Source: an uncultured Clostridia bacterium
GTDB taxonomy: Bacteria; Bacillota_A; Clostridia; TANB77; CAG-508
Direction: 5' to 3'
Length of the DNA stretch: 64,000 nt
NCBI GenBank assembly: GCA_944392525.1
Contig: CALXXB010000001.1
Span: forward strand, 4,658-68,657
A program made the translations under genes and the position numbers. The notes under the pieces were generated by a model. That model saw only the letters and a program-made list of their open reading frames with translations. It searched no databases and was not told the DNA's origin. Positions 17,223 to 26,097 of this stretch are shown one piece after another. Each line of letters begins with the position of its first letter. The first letter of the stretch is position 1.

Positions 17223-17277
17223 TTACAAAATTATATTCTAGTTGTTGTAAAATAAATGTCGAAAAATTTCTTTTTTT

Positions 17278-17286
17278 CATATGATA
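17278..17286 (+). promoter_or_regulatory. Possible mother-cell sigma (SigK/SigE-like) -10 upstream of dpaB
   Basis: CATATGATA matches the CATAnnnTA -10 pattern of sporulation mother-cell sigma factors, 32 bases before the dpaB start. I do not see a convincing -35. dpaB is known to be SigK-dependent in Bacillus, so this is plausible but unproven. Confidence 0.3.
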
Positions 17287-17317
17287 TATAAAGGTCATAT
17301 GAAAGGAGGAAGGTTAT

Positions 17318-17899
17318 TTGGAGTTATATGGAAAAAAGATAGGGTTTGTACTTACAGGCTCATTTTGTACATTTAAAAAGACAATTCCTAAAATGAAAGA
17401 ATTGATAGAAAAAGAAGGGGCAGACGTTATTCCTATAATGTCTTATAATAGTTATAATTTAGACACAAAATTTGGAAAAGCAGAAGATTTTATGAAAGAA
17501 ATAGAAGAAATAACAGGAAAAGAGATAATTCATACAATACAGGGAGCAGAACCAATTGGACCAAAGAAAATGACAGATATAATGGTAGTTGCTCCTTGCT
17601 CAGGTAATACAATGGCAAAACTTGCCTTAGATATAATAGATACTCCAGCTGTAATGGCTTGTAAATCTCATTTAAGAAACGACAGACCACTTGTTATTGC
17701 ACCATCAACTAATAATGGTTTAAGTGGGAACGCAGAAAATATTGGTAAGTTATTAAATAGAAGAAATTATTACTTCGTACCGTTTAGACAGGATAATCCG
17801 ATAACAAAACCAAGGTCAATTGTATTTGATGAAGATTACTTAATAAAGACTATAAAGTTTGCCTTAGATGGTGAACAAATAAGTCCAATATTAATATAA
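17318..17899 (+). CDS. dpaB: Dipicolinate synthase subunit B
   Basis: A 193-residue flavoprotein-fold protein matching SpoVFB/DpaB. The N-terminal GFVLTGSFCTFK and the central VVAPCSGNTMAKLALDI (about 89-105) are characteristic. With DpaA it makes dipicolinic acid, the calcium-chelating compound of the spore core, in the mother cell. The start is TTG with a strong GAAAGGAGGAAGG upstream. The partner gene dpaA, normally adjacent, is not in this window; many Clostridia instead pair DpaB-like flavoproteins with EtfA, so absence of dpaA nearby is not decisive. A clear terminator follows. Confidence 0.88.
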   Translation: MELYGKKIGFVLTGSFCTFKKTIPKMKELIEKEGADVIPIMSYNSYNLDTKFGKAEDFMKEIEEITGKEIIHTIQGAEPIGPKKMTDIMVVAPCSGNTMAKLALDIIDTPAVMACKSHLRNDRPLVIAPSTNNGLSGNAENIGKLLNRRNYYFVPFRQDNPITKPRSIVFDEDYLIKTIKFALDGEQISPILI

Positions 17900-17905
17900 A
17901 GTTTT

Positions 17906-17945
17906 AAAGGAAGTATAGATATATTAGTCTATACTTTCTTTAAAT
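17906..17945 (+). terminator. Intrinsic terminator of dpaB
   Basis: A 14-bp stem (17906-17919 with 17928-17941, one G-T pair) with an 8-base loop. The 3' arm is itself T-rich. Confidence 0.75.
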
Positions 17946-17973
17946 TGACACTAAAAATTTAGTGTGTTATACT
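17945..17973 (+). promoter_or_regulatory. Promoter with an embedded palindromic operator
   Basis: TTGACA (17945-17950), a 17-base spacer and TATACT (17968-17973, extended TGt) form a strong sigma-A promoter for the amidohydrolase-pepF genes. ACACTAAAAATTTAGTGT at 17948-17965 is a perfect 8-2-8 palindrome that overlaps the -35 and fills most of the spacer. This is the usual position of a repressor site. The regulator is unknown. Confidence 0.7.
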
Positions 17974-17993
17974 TTCCTTGCAAGAGGTGAAGA

Positions 17994-18647
17994 ATGAATA
18001 ATTTAATAAAAAGAATAACTAAATTTAATGATGAATTATATAGTAAAGAAAAAATAAGATTTGATAATAAAGAGAAATCTTTTTTTGTGATAAAAGGCAA
18101 AATCCCTGTTATATTATCTGCTCCACATAGCGTAAAACAATTAAGAGAAGGAAAGATTAAAGAAGCAGAAAATCAAACTGGAGCGATAGTTTCTATTCTT
18201 GCAGAAGAAACAGGATGTTTTGCTATATATAAAACATATAATAAACAAGATGATGCAAATTATGATATAGAAAATAATGAATATAAAGAAGAAATAAAGC
18301 AAATAGTAAAAGAAAATGATATAAAAATTTTACTTGATATTCATGGAGCAAGAGATGAATATAATTTTGATATAGATTTAGGAACAGCATATGGTGAAAA
18401 TATAAATAATAATATAGAAATATTGAAGAAATTGAAGGAGTGCTTTAAAAAGTATAAAATAGAAAATGTTACAGAAAATAAGATTTTTAAGGTAGATAAT
18501 ATAAGGACAGTTAGTAAATGTATAAATGAAGAGACTAAGATTCCATGTATTCAATTAGAAATATCATGGAAATATAGAAATTTAGACAATCTAGATAATA
18601 TTGAAAGATTAATAAAAGCTTTGAAAGAATTTATATTAAGTTTTTAG
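17994..18647 (+). CDS. N-formylglutamate amidohydrolase-like zinc hydrolase
   Basis: A 217-residue protein resembling the FGase family (PF05013). The zinc-site pattern is visible: APHS at 43-46, LDIHGA at 114-119 and IQLEIS at 186-191. Classical FGase, in histidine degradation, is about 270 residues; this one is shorter and diverged, so the substrate may be another amide. GAGGTGAAG precedes the ATG. It is 9 bases upstream of pepF and shares its operator-bearing promoter, which hints at a link to peptide or amino acid use. Confidence 0.65.
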   Translation: MNNLIKRITKFNDELYSKEKIRFDNKEKSFFVIKGKIPVILSAPHSVKQLREGKIKEAENQTGAIVSILAEETGCFAIYKTYNKQDDANYDIENNEYKEEIKQIVKENDIKILLDIHGARDEYNFDIDLGTAYGENINNNIEILKKLKECFKKYKIENVTENKIFKVDNIRTVSKCINEETKIPCIQLEISWKYRNLDNLDNIERLIKALKEFILSF

Positions 18648-18656
18648 GAGGTAATT

Positions 18657-20423
18657 ATGGAAGCAAAATATAATTGGAATTTAAAAGAAATTTTTGAAAG
18701 TAGAGAAGAGTTTGATAAAACAAAAAGAGAGTTAGAGGAAGATTTAGAAGGAATTAGTAGTTATCAAGGAAAACTATGTAGTAGCTCAGACAATCTTTAT
18801 AATTGTTATAGTCTATATGAGCGAGCATTAGAAAAATATGAAAGATTATATGGTTATGGAATGTTATTTTACAACTTAGATATGTCAAACCAGGAAGGTA
18901 TTAAATTATATAAAGAAGTTGAAAGTATAGGAACAGAATTTAGTACAAAAGTTTCTTTTATGACACCTGAAATAACATATAGCAAAGATGGTGTTGTTGA
19001 AAAATACTTATCTGAAGATAAAAGGCTTGGAAGGTATAAAAGAGATATTACAGATATATTAAAGGAAAAAGAACATATATTAAGCAAAGAAGAAGAAAAT
19101 TTACTTGCAAATTATTCTGAATTATTCTCAGCACCTGAAAATACATTTGATATTTTAACAAATGCAGAGTTTAAATTTGGGAATTTAGTTGATGAAAATG
19201 GGGAAGAGGTAGAATTAACAGAAAGTAATTATACTATTTATCTAAAAAGTCAAAATGAAGATGTAAGGAAACAAGCATTTAATCTTATGTATGAGCAATA
19301 TAGTAAATTTGTAAATACAATTACAGAATTATATTTAGCAAATGTAAAAGCATCAAGCGTGTCTGCAAAACTTAGAAAATATAAATCTAGTTTAGAGAGA
19401 GCAGTATTAAATGATGATGCAAGTCTTAAAGTTTATGATTCATTAATAGAGTCTATACATGAAGGACTTCATGTAAATCATGAGTTTATTGATTTGAAAA
19501 AGAAAATATTAAAAAAAGAAGATTTTCATATGTATGATTTATATGTTAATCCATTTGAAATAGAAAAAGATGAAATAACATATGAAGATGCGAGAAAAGA
19601 AGTAGAAGATGCTTTAGCTGTTATGGGTGAAGAATATTGTAATAAACTAAGAGAAGCATTTGATAATAACTGGATAGATGTTTTTGCTAAACCTAATAAA
19701 AAAGGTGGAGCATATAGTATGGGAATATATAGTGTTCATCCATATGTCCTTTTAAACTTTGTAAATAGCAAAAGAGATGTTAGTACGATAGCTCATGAAT
19801 TAGGACATAGTATACATTCATATTATTCAAGTTCAAACCAGACAATTATAGATGCAGATTATACAATTATGACAGCAGAAGTTGCTTCAACTGTAAATGA
19901 AATATTACTTAGCAGTTATCAAATAGAACATGAAAAGGATAGAACAAAAAAAGCAGAATTAATATATGAATTATTAGAAATGATAAGAGCGACATTGTTT
20001 AGACAATCTATGTTTGCAGAATTTGAAAAAATAGTTCATGAAAAAATAGAAAACAATGAAACACTTTCTTCTAGCGATTTAAATGACATTTATTATAGAC
20101 TAAATAAAGAGTATTTTGGTAATAATATGATAGTAGATGAAAATATTAAATATGAATGGGCAAGAATACCTCATTTTTATTCAGATTTCTATGTATATAA
20201 ATATGCAACTGGAATATCTGCAGCAATTAGTATTGCAACTAAAATATTAAAACAAGGAGAACCTTTTGTAAGAAAATATATAGAAATGTTAAAACAAGGA
20301 TGTTCTAAAAAGTCTATTGATTTATTAAAAATGGTAGACGTAGACTTAGAATCTAGAGAAGTATATAATGATGCAATTAATTTCTACCATGAAAAGATGG
20401 AAGAATTAAAAGAGTTAATCTAG
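18657..20423 (+). CDS. pepF: Oligoendopeptidase F
   Basis: A 588-residue M3-family metallopeptidase. HELGH at residues 380-384 supplies the zinc ligands and catalytic Glu, with the third ligand in the TAEVAST helix that follows. PepF cleaves short peptides (about 7-17 residues) in the cytoplasm. Length is normal. AGGAGGTAATT precedes the ATG. It lies directly after the amidohydrolase-like gene and 9 bases before the CmpB-type membrane gene, so the three probably form one transcript. Confidence 0.93.
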   Translation: MEAKYNWNLKEIFESREEFDKTKRELEEDLEGISSYQGKLCSSSDNLYNCYSLYERALEKYERLYGYGMLFYNLDMSNQEGIKLYKEVESIGTEFSTKVSFMTPEITYSKDGVVEKYLSEDKRLGRYKRDITDILKEKEHILSKEEENLLANYSELFSAPENTFDILTNAEFKFGNLVDENGEEVELTESNYTIYLKSQNEDVRKQAFNLMYEQYSKFVNTITELYLANVKASSVSAKLRKYKSSLERAVLNDDASLKVYDSLIESIHEGLHVNHEFIDLKKKILKKEDFHMYDLYVNPFEIEKDEITYEDARKEVEDALAVMGEEYCNKLREAFDNNWIDVFAKPNKKGGAYSMGIYSVHPYVLLNFVNSKRDVSTIAHELGHSIHSYYSSSNQTIIDADYTIMTAEVASTVNEILLSSYQIEHEKDRTKKAELIYELLEMIRATLFRQSMFAEFEKIVHEKIENNETLSSSDLNDIYYRLNKEYFGNNMIVDENIKYEWARIPHFYSDFYVYKYATGISAAISIATKILKQGEPFVRKYIEMLKQGCSKKSIDLLKMVDVDLESREVYNDAINFYHEKMEELKELI

Positions 20424-20432
20424 GAGAAAAAA

Positions 20433-21236
20433 ATGGAGACAACTGATAAATTAGAATATAAGATATTAGGTATTAGCGTTTGGAAGATTTTTACGTATTT
20501 TATTATTTACAGTATTTTAGGTTATATAATAGAAACTATATTTGCAATTGCTACAATGGGAATATGGGAATCTAGACAAAGCTTTTTATATGGACCATTT
20601 TTAGGAATTTATGGATTGGGCGCTGTTTTTATTATATTATTTGCACAATATTTTGATAAAAATAATTTTACTTTATTTATAGGTGGATATGTAATTGGAA
20701 CTTTTACAGAATATATAATAAGTTTTTTAACGGAAAGTATTTTAGAAACAAGATGGTGGGATTATTCTGGCAAAATTTTAAATATAAATGGTAGAGTATG
20801 CTTATTATATTCTATATTTTGGGGCATTTTAACAGTATTTTTGGTACGAAAAGTAAATCCTAAGATAGATAATTTATGTAATAAATTACAAAAAAAGATT
20901 TCAAAAAAGGTCTTAAAAGCGATTGTTGTAGCATTAATAGTGTTTTTAGCAATTGATTGTGTTGCAACTTGTTATGCACAGGATCAATTTATAACAAGAA
21001 TGATTGTAGAACACAACATTCCTGTATATAATCAGGCTCAAATAAAAGAGAAATATGACAAAGTAAAAGAAAATAAGAATTTAGATAAATTTATAAATAC
21101 TGTTTGGGGAAATGAGAAAATGATTAGAACATTTCCCAATATAAAAATACAGGATAAAGATTATAATACTATTTATTTATCTAATTTATTACCAGAAATT
21201 AAGACATATTATATAAAGATATTTAGCAGAAAATAA
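20433..21236 (+). CDS. Putative ABC-transporter type IV / CmpB-like membrane protein
   Basis: A 267-residue membrane protein matching PF06541. The conserved stretch runs from FIIYSILGYIIETIF through RQSFLYGPFLGIYGLG and ETRWWDYSG, with at least five hydrophobic segments. The annotated ABC-transporter role of this family is weakly supported; no ATPase is next to it. AGGAGAAAA precedes the ATG. It is probably the last gene of the pepF transcript. Confidence 0.72.
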   Translation: METTDKLEYKILGISVWKIFTYFIIYSILGYIIETIFAIATMGIWESRQSFLYGPFLGIYGLGAVFIILFAQYFDKNNFTLFIGGYVIGTFTEYIISFLTESILETRWWDYSGKILNINGRVCLLYSIFWGILTVFLVRKVNPKIDNLCNKLQKKISKKVLKAIVVALIVFLAIDCVATCYAQDQFITRMIVEHNIPVYNQAQIKEKYDKVKENKNLDKFINTVWGNEKMIRTFPNIKIQDKDYNTIYLSNLLPEIKTYYIKIFSRK

Positions 21237-21240
21237 GAGA

Positions 21241-21269
21241 TTGAAACTTTATGTTAAATATGTTATAAT
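21241..21269 (+). promoter_or_regulatory. Promoter of the 86-aa ORF
   Basis: TTGAAA (21241-21246), a 17-base spacer and TATAAT (21264-21269) with an extended TGt. The following leader has an imperfect hairpin at about 21283-21316 (GTAG...TTCCTA paired with TAGGAA...CTAC). Confidence 0.75.
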
Positions 21270-21348
21270 CTTATTATATAGGTGTAGTTTCCTATTTTTC
21301 ACTATTAGGAATGCTACAAGGGCAAAACAGTTTTTGATAGGAGGCATT

Positions 21349-21609
21349 ATGTTTTATCCGGAGGACTTCAAGGCGAGGGTGAGAAAGGCTTATCCTGATT
21401 GGCAGTTGATACAAGAAAAGCTGGACAATGGTAGTACATTTGTTGGGCGTCTCTTGGACGACAATCGTTCGACAGGGCTGTCTTTCGAGACAATTCTGTC
21501 TGCGACTTCTCTTGAGGAGCTGCAGGACAAGGCGAGAGCTGAAAAGGAAAAGGATGATCTCTATGCTGAGTGGAGCAAGCTCTACTTGAAGCAAATGCCT
21601 AAGAGTTAA
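21349..21609 (+). CDS. Small hypothetical protein, 86 aa, atypical composition
   Basis: I do not recognise this acidic, probably helical protein (MFYPEDFKARVRKAYPDW at the N-terminus). The start is the ATG at 21349 with AGGAGG four bases upstream; the frame is open further but the promoter lies inside that extension. Base composition is close to 50% GC with C/G-ending codons, unlike the flanking genes near 30%. It has its own strong promoter and its own terminator. This suggests recent transfer or a special expression class. Confidence 0.6.
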   Translation: MFYPEDFKARVRKAYPDWQLIQEKLDNGSTFVGRLLDDNRSTGLSFETILSATSLEELQDKARAEKEKDDLYAEWSKLYLKQMPKS

Positions 21610-21614
21610 AGGAG

Positions 21615-21662
21615 AAGAAGTGATATTATGCACGTAAACCGGCATGATATCACTTCTTTATA
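21615..21662 (+). terminator. Intrinsic terminator of the 86-aa ORF
   Basis: A perfect 12-bp outer stem (21615-21626 with 21647-21658), extended inside by ATGC/GCAT, then TTTATAT. Confidence 0.75.
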
Positions 21663-21676
21663 TATTCTGTTATGTT

Positions 21677-22678
21677 TTATAGATTTGCAAGTGGATTTCT
21701 TTCAACCGCACTTCTTACTTGGTCACTATTTACGTGGGTATATATTTCAGTTGTAGAAATACTTTCATGACCTAGAAGTTCCTGCAAAGCTCTGATATCA
21801 ACCTCTCCATATTGGTACATAAGAGTTGCAGCAGTATGTCTTAATTTATGTACAGAATATTTTCTACTATCTAAACCTGCTTGCATAAGTTCTTTATTAA
21901 CAACATATTGAACAGTTCTATTACTGATTCTTTCTTTTCTTTCACTTAAGAATAATGCTTTCTCAGAGTTTTTACTATCATGTTTTACACCTTGTTTAGG
22001 CCTTACCTGTAAATAGCTCGAAATTGCTTTCATACAAGCATTGTTTAGATAGATTGTTCTTTCTTTATTTCCTTTACCAATAACAGTTAATTTACATTCA
22101 CTAAAGTCTATATCATTAATATTAATTCCAACAAGTTCAGATAGACGCATACCGCAATTTAGAAATAGGGTTATTATAGCGTAGTCTCTTTCATGATTTC
22201 TATTATCTTCATTAGATGCAGCGTCTAGAAGTCTTTTACTGTCATCTAACGATAAATATTTAGGAAGTCTTTTATCTTTCTTGGGTGTTTTTAAATTTAA
22301 TGCGGGATTATGGTCTAATAAAAACTTTTGACTTGCATCTTGTGATAGGTATTTAAAAAATATACGTATGGTAGATATTTTTCTTGCTCTAGTTGCTGCT
22401 TTACTATGGTAAGTTGTGGTTAAATATCCTAAGAATGCATGGATATCGTCAAGTTCTATTTTTTTTATTACATCAAATTGTAAATCCTTAATTTCAATTT
22501 TACTAAAATCAGTTTCCTTGGTTAGGTGGAAATGAATTTTTATGAACTTAAGAAACATAGCTAAATCATAATTATATTCTTTAATACTATTAGGTGATTT
22601 ATTTAATATAGTTGTTGAATAATCTAAAAATGCGTTTATATAATCTGGGTTTTCTTCTCTTTTTATCATATGTATCAC
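21677..22678 (-). CDS. xerC: Clostridial-type Xer tyrosine recombinase
   Basis: A 333-residue tyrosine recombinase. The core-binding domain is about 1-130. The catalytic domain carries Arg in CGMRLSELVG, Lys in GKGNKER, HKLRHTA (His-x-x-Arg), LGHESISTT and the Tyr nucleophile in EIYTHV. The 330-residue length and the KRLPKYLSLDDS and NPLANL ends match the chromosomal recombinase typical of Clostridia. It would resolve chromosome dimers at dif. It lies on the minus strand against the local trend, about 5.7 kb from the proposed dif at 28,356. The XerC/XerD assignment is nominal. Confidence 0.88.
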   Translation of the reverse strand: MIHMIKREENPDYINAFLDYSTTILNKSPNSIKEYNYDLAMFLKFIKIHFHLTKETDFSKIEIKDLQFDVIKKIELDDIHAFLGYLTTTYHSKAATRARKISTIRIFFKYLSQDASQKFLLDHNPALNLKTPKKDKRLPKYLSLDDSKRLLDAASNEDNRNHERDYAIITLFLNCGMRLSELVGININDIDFSECKLTVIGKGNKERTIYLNNACMKAISSYLQVRPKQGVKHDSKNSEKALFLSERKERISNRTVQYVVNKELMQAGLDSRKYSVHKLRHTAATLMYQYGEVDIRALQELLGHESISTTEIYTHVNSDQVRSAVERNPLANL

Positions 22679-22700
22679 ACTCCGTTCATATTTATTTTAT

Positions 22701-22728
22701 ATTATATAGTAAAATAATAAAAATGCAA
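22701..22728 (-). promoter_or_regulatory. Promoter of the xer recombinase
   Basis: On the minus strand, TTGCAT (22728-22723), a 16-base spacer and TATAAT (22706-22701). Confidence 0.5.
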
Positions 22729-22740
22729 TAAGATTCCAAA

Positions 22741-22755
22741 ATTTTGTGCAATGTT
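22741..22755 (+). repeat. Copy 1 of the 15-base word ATTTTGTGCAATGTT
   Basis: An exact copy of a word found also at 27,523 and 28,372, always on the plus strand. It contains TTTTGTGCAAT, the right arm of the proposed dif. This copy lies between the divergent promoters of the xer recombinase and PBP1A. Confidence 0.7.
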
Positions 22756-22822
22756 TTTAGGGTTCCTATTTTTATAAATTTGTGATATACTATAACTACT
22801 TTTAAAAGAAAGAAGTGATTTA

Positions 22823-25342
22823 ATGAGAAAAAGAAGGTCAAGGCGATTAGATGATGATGAAGAGCCAAAAGCCGTTAGAGAAATGAGAAAAAATAAAAAT
22901 AAGCAAATAGAAAAAGATAATAAAAAAGGAAAAAGAGTAAGCAAAAAAGATAGAAAGAAAAAGAGAAAAAAGATAATATTAACTATTATAGTTGTAATAG
23001 TCTTAGTATTAGGAGTTAGTTTAGGAGTTTCTGGACATACATGGACAACTCTAGCTAAAGATATGGTTACTAATGAAAGTTCTATTGTAATTGATACTGA
23101 CGGAAATACAATAGCAAAACTTGGAGATGAAAAAATAAAATCAAATATTTCTTATGAAGAGATGCCAGATAATTTAAAGAACGCGTATGTTGCAATAGAA
23201 GATGAAAGATTTTACTCACATCACGGCGTTGATATTAAAAGAACAGCTTCTGCTATATTCAATTATGTAATACATTTTGGCTCATCTTCATTTGGAGGTA
23301 GTACGATTACACAGCAATTGGTTAAAAATTTAACAGGAGATAATACAGACAGCGTTTTTAGAAAAGTAAAAGAATGGTGGAAAGCATGGCTTCTTGAGAC
23401 GTCTCTTTCTAAAGAAGAAATACTAGAGGGATATCTAAATATCATATATGTTGGACCAAGTATATATGGTGTTGATGCAGGAGCACAGTATTATTTTGAT
23501 AAATCTGCAAGTGAATTAAGTTTGGAAGAATGTGCATTTTTAGCAGGAATAAACCATTCACCAAATTCTTATAATCCTTTTGGTGATGCAGATAATTCTG
23601 AGAAAATAAGAAATAGAACTATTACTGTTCTAGATAAAATGCTAGAACTTGAATATATAACTCAGGATGAACATGATGAAGCTGTTTCCAATGTAGAATC
23701 AGGTTTGGATTTTGATAATGGAGACATTGAAGCTAAAAGTGATGGAGTATATTCTTATCATACAGATGCATTAATTACAGAAATTACTAATGATATTGAA
23801 GATAAATATAATATTTCAGAAGAATTTGCTACTAATTATATTAATATGGCTGGATTAACAATACATAGTACTCAAGATAGCGATATTCAAGCTGAAACTG
23901 AAAAAGAATGTAAGAAAAGCAAATATGTACTTAAGTCACAAATCGGTGGAGATTCTTCACAAGCTGCCATGGTAGTAATGGACCATAAGACAGGTCAGGT
24001 TTTATCATGTGTGGGAGCTTTGGGAGAAAAGACAGAAGCAAGACCATTTAACCGTGCAACTCAAAGTGTAAGGCAAACAGGATCTGCAATTAAACCTATT
24101 GCTATACTTGCACCTGCTATTGATAAAAAAATAATAACAGCTTCATCTGTATATGATGATACAGAGCAAGATTTTGAAAATGGATATCATCCAGTAGATT
24201 ATAATAAAGCTTTAGGTGAAATAACAGTAAGAAGAGCCGTAGAATCTTCTCAAAACATTCCTTTTGTAGAAATTATGGAGGAATTAACTCCAAAAACTTC
24301 TATTAAGTATTTAGAAAAAATGGGAATTACATCTTTAACTGAAAATGATGAAGGCTTACCTTTAGCTCTAGGTGGATTAGATAAAGGTATTAGTCCGCTA
24401 CAGATGGCAGGAGCATATAGTACAATTGCAAATGATGGAGTTTATATAGAACCTACATTTTACACTCAAATTGATAGACAAAATGGTTCTAAAGCATTAG
24501 AGAGCAAGCAAAAAAGTAAAAGAGTATTTTCAAAAGAAGTAGCTTATATTCTAAAAAGTTTATTAACACAGCCTGTTGTTGGAGAAAATGGAACAGCTAC
24601 CTATTGTGAAATTTCTGGTGTAGATGTTGCTGCTAAAACAGGTACTACTGATGAAAACTATGATAGATGGCTTTGTGGATTTACTCCATATTATACAGCT
24701 GTAACATGGTATGGATTTGACCAAAATGAAACAATTGATTTTAATGGAAGAAATCCAGCGGGATTAATTTGGGCTAATGTTATGGCAAGAATTCATACAG
24801 GACTTCAAACGGCAAGATTTGAAAAACCTACTGGAGTTTTAAGTGCAACAGTTTGTAGTGAAACTGGTATGAGAGCTACTACAGGTTGCCCTAATACTTA
24901 TACAGAATATTATTTATGGTTTACAACTCCAGGTACATGTAATAAACATAAAGGTGAAGAAGTAAAAGAACAAACAAATACTAATACAAGTAACAATACT
25001 ACTGAAATAGTACAAGGAATTACTGAAGAAATAGATGAAAAAGAACCACCAAGAACAACTGAACCTACAGATAGTAGAGATACTATAAATTCTTCAGATG
25101 ATAATAATAACAATAATTCTAATACAACAAATACTTCTAATTCAAATACTAATAATACATCAAGGCCGTCAAGACCTACTGATACAAATAATACCGGTGG
25201 AACAAATACAAATACTAACCAAACTAATACTAATACAGGACAGACAAATTCATCATTGAATAATAATACAACTGGAAGCAATACAGTAGATGAAGAACAA
25301 CCTGCTGATGAAAGTTTAGATACTCAATCTAGTGAAAATTAA
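22823..25342 (+). CDS. Penicillin-binding protein 1A (bifunctional transglycosylase/transpeptidase)
   Basis: An 839-residue class A PBP. A very basic cytoplasmic N-terminus and one membrane segment (about 51-72) are followed by a GT51 transglycosylase domain (EDERFYSHHGVD, GGSTITQQLVKN). The transpeptidase domain has SxxK in TGSAIKP, SQN in ESSQNIP and KTGTT. The C-terminal roughly 120 residues are Asn/Thr/Ser-rich low complexity, probably a flexible wall-spanning tail. It polymerises and crosslinks peptidoglycan outside the membrane. AAAGAAGTGATTTA precedes the ATG, a weak binding site. An extended -10 (TGaTATACT, 22,83-91 region) lies just upstream. Confidence 0.93.
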   Translation: MRKRRSRRLDDDEEPKAVREMRKNKNKQIEKDNKKGKRVSKKDRKKKRKKIILTIIVVIVLVLGVSLGVSGHTWTTLAKDMVTNESSIVIDTDGNTIAKLGDEKIKSNISYEEMPDNLKNAYVAIEDERFYSHHGVDIKRTASAIFNYVIHFGSSSFGGSTITQQLVKNLTGDNTDSVFRKVKEWWKAWLLETSLSKEEILEGYLNIIYVGPSIYGVDAGAQYYFDKSASELSLEECAFLAGINHSPNSYNPFGDADNSEKIRNRTITVLDKMLELEYITQDEHDEAVSNVESGLDFDNGDIEAKSDGVYSYHTDALITEITNDIEDKYNISEEFATNYINMAGLTIHSTQDSDIQAETEKECKKSKYVLKSQIGGDSSQAAMVVMDHKTGQVLSCVGALGEKTEARPFNRATQSVRQTGSAIKPIAILAPAIDKKIITASSVYDDTEQDFENGYHPVDYNKALGEITVRRAVESSQNIPFVEIMEELTPKTSIKYLEKMGITSLTENDEGLPLALGGLDKGISPLQMAGAYSTIANDGVYIEPTFYTQIDRQNGSKALESKQKSKRVFSKEVAYILKSLLTQPVVGENGTATYCEISGVDVAAKTGTTDENYDRWLCGFTPYYTAVTWYGFDQNETIDFNGRNPAGLIWANVMARIHTGLQTARFEKPTGVLSATVCSETGMRATTGCPNTYTEYYLWFTTPGTCNKHKGEEVKEQTNTNTSNNTTEIVQGITEEIDEKEPPRTTEPTDSRDTINSSDDNNNNNSNTTNTSNSNTNNTSRPSRPTDTNNTGGTNTNTNQTNTNTGQTNSSLNNNTTGSNTVDEEQPADESLDTQSSEN

Positions 25343-25347
25343 TAACG

Positions 25348-25385
25348 AAAATAAGAGGTTTTAATTGAACCTCTTATTTTTTGTT
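25348..25385 (+). terminator. Intrinsic terminator of the PBP1A gene
   Basis: A perfect 13-bp stem (25348-25360 with 25368-25380) and 7-base loop, followed by T-rich sequence. Confidence 0.85.
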
Positions 25386-25479
25386 TTAAATGATAATTAA
25401 CTATAGAAATTGATTATAGAAAAATAATATGCTATATTATAAAATATAAATAAGAAAAATAAACCTGGAGGATATTATA

Positions 25480-26097
25480 ATGAATGATGTTGAAAAAGAA
25501 TTAAAAAAATTTAGAGAATTTAAATCCTCTTACATCTTCGAGCAAAAGGAAATTAAAGAAATAGATGGTAAACAATTTTGTGAAGGAGAACCATTATTAG
25601 ATGAAGATGGAAAAGAAATTGGAGACTGTGAAAAATGGATTAATGTTGGATATAAGCATAAAGGACCATATGCCAAGGTATTATCAAATTTATTTCCCTA
25701 CGAGTTTGAATTTAGAGGAAAAATACTAAAAAGTATAGAGTCTTTTTTTCAAGGAATAAAATTTAAAGATATAAACATGCAAAATTTAGTGTTTAATTAT
25801 AGTGGTCTAGATTCAAATTATGTAAAAGTTTGTAGTGGATATGATTGGAATAAAACAGGAATTCTTTACTTTCAAGGAAAAGAAATAAATAGATATAGCA
25901 AAGAATATGAGGATTTAGTTGATGAATTATATATATCTGCTATTCAAAATCCATTATATAGGAATATATTGAAAGTTACTACTAGAGATATAATACATAC
26001 AATGGGAGGAGAAAGTAAAGAAGAAACTGTATTTACTAGATATGAGTTTGAATTACAATTAAATTGTTTAAAGGATTTTTTAAAAGAAAAAGAATAA
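25480..26097 (+). CDS. NADAR-domain protein (YbiA-like)
   Basis: A 205-residue protein with NADAR/YbiA hallmarks. LSNLFPYEFEFRGK followed by SIESFFQGIKF (about 69-94) corresponds to the family LSNFYP...T-E-H-x-F-Q-x-K segment, and NPLYRNIL (about 157-164) to the NPxLRexL motif. NADAR proteins are N-glycosidases linked to NAD and ADP-ribose metabolism; some remove ADP-ribose from guanine in DarT-type systems. The first residues and a C-terminal extension are unlike small YbiA. There is no DarT-like gene adjacent. CTGGAGGATATT precedes the ATG. Confidence 0.65.
   Translation: MNDVEKELKKFREFKSSYIFEQKEIKEIDGKQFCEGEPLLDEDGKEIGDCEKWINVGYKHKGPYAKVLSNLFPYEFEFRGKILKSIESFFQGIKFKDINMQNLVFNYSGLDSNYVKVCSGYDWNKTGILYFQGKEINRYSKEYEDLVDELYISAIQNPLYRNILKVTTRDIIHTMGGESKEETVFTRYEFELQLNCLKDFLKEKE

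Noticed and set aside
24910..25281. Long minus-strand open frame opposite the PBP1A tail
   Set aside because: It is the antisense reading of Asn/Thr repeats (Val/Leu-rich product), without a ribosome site.
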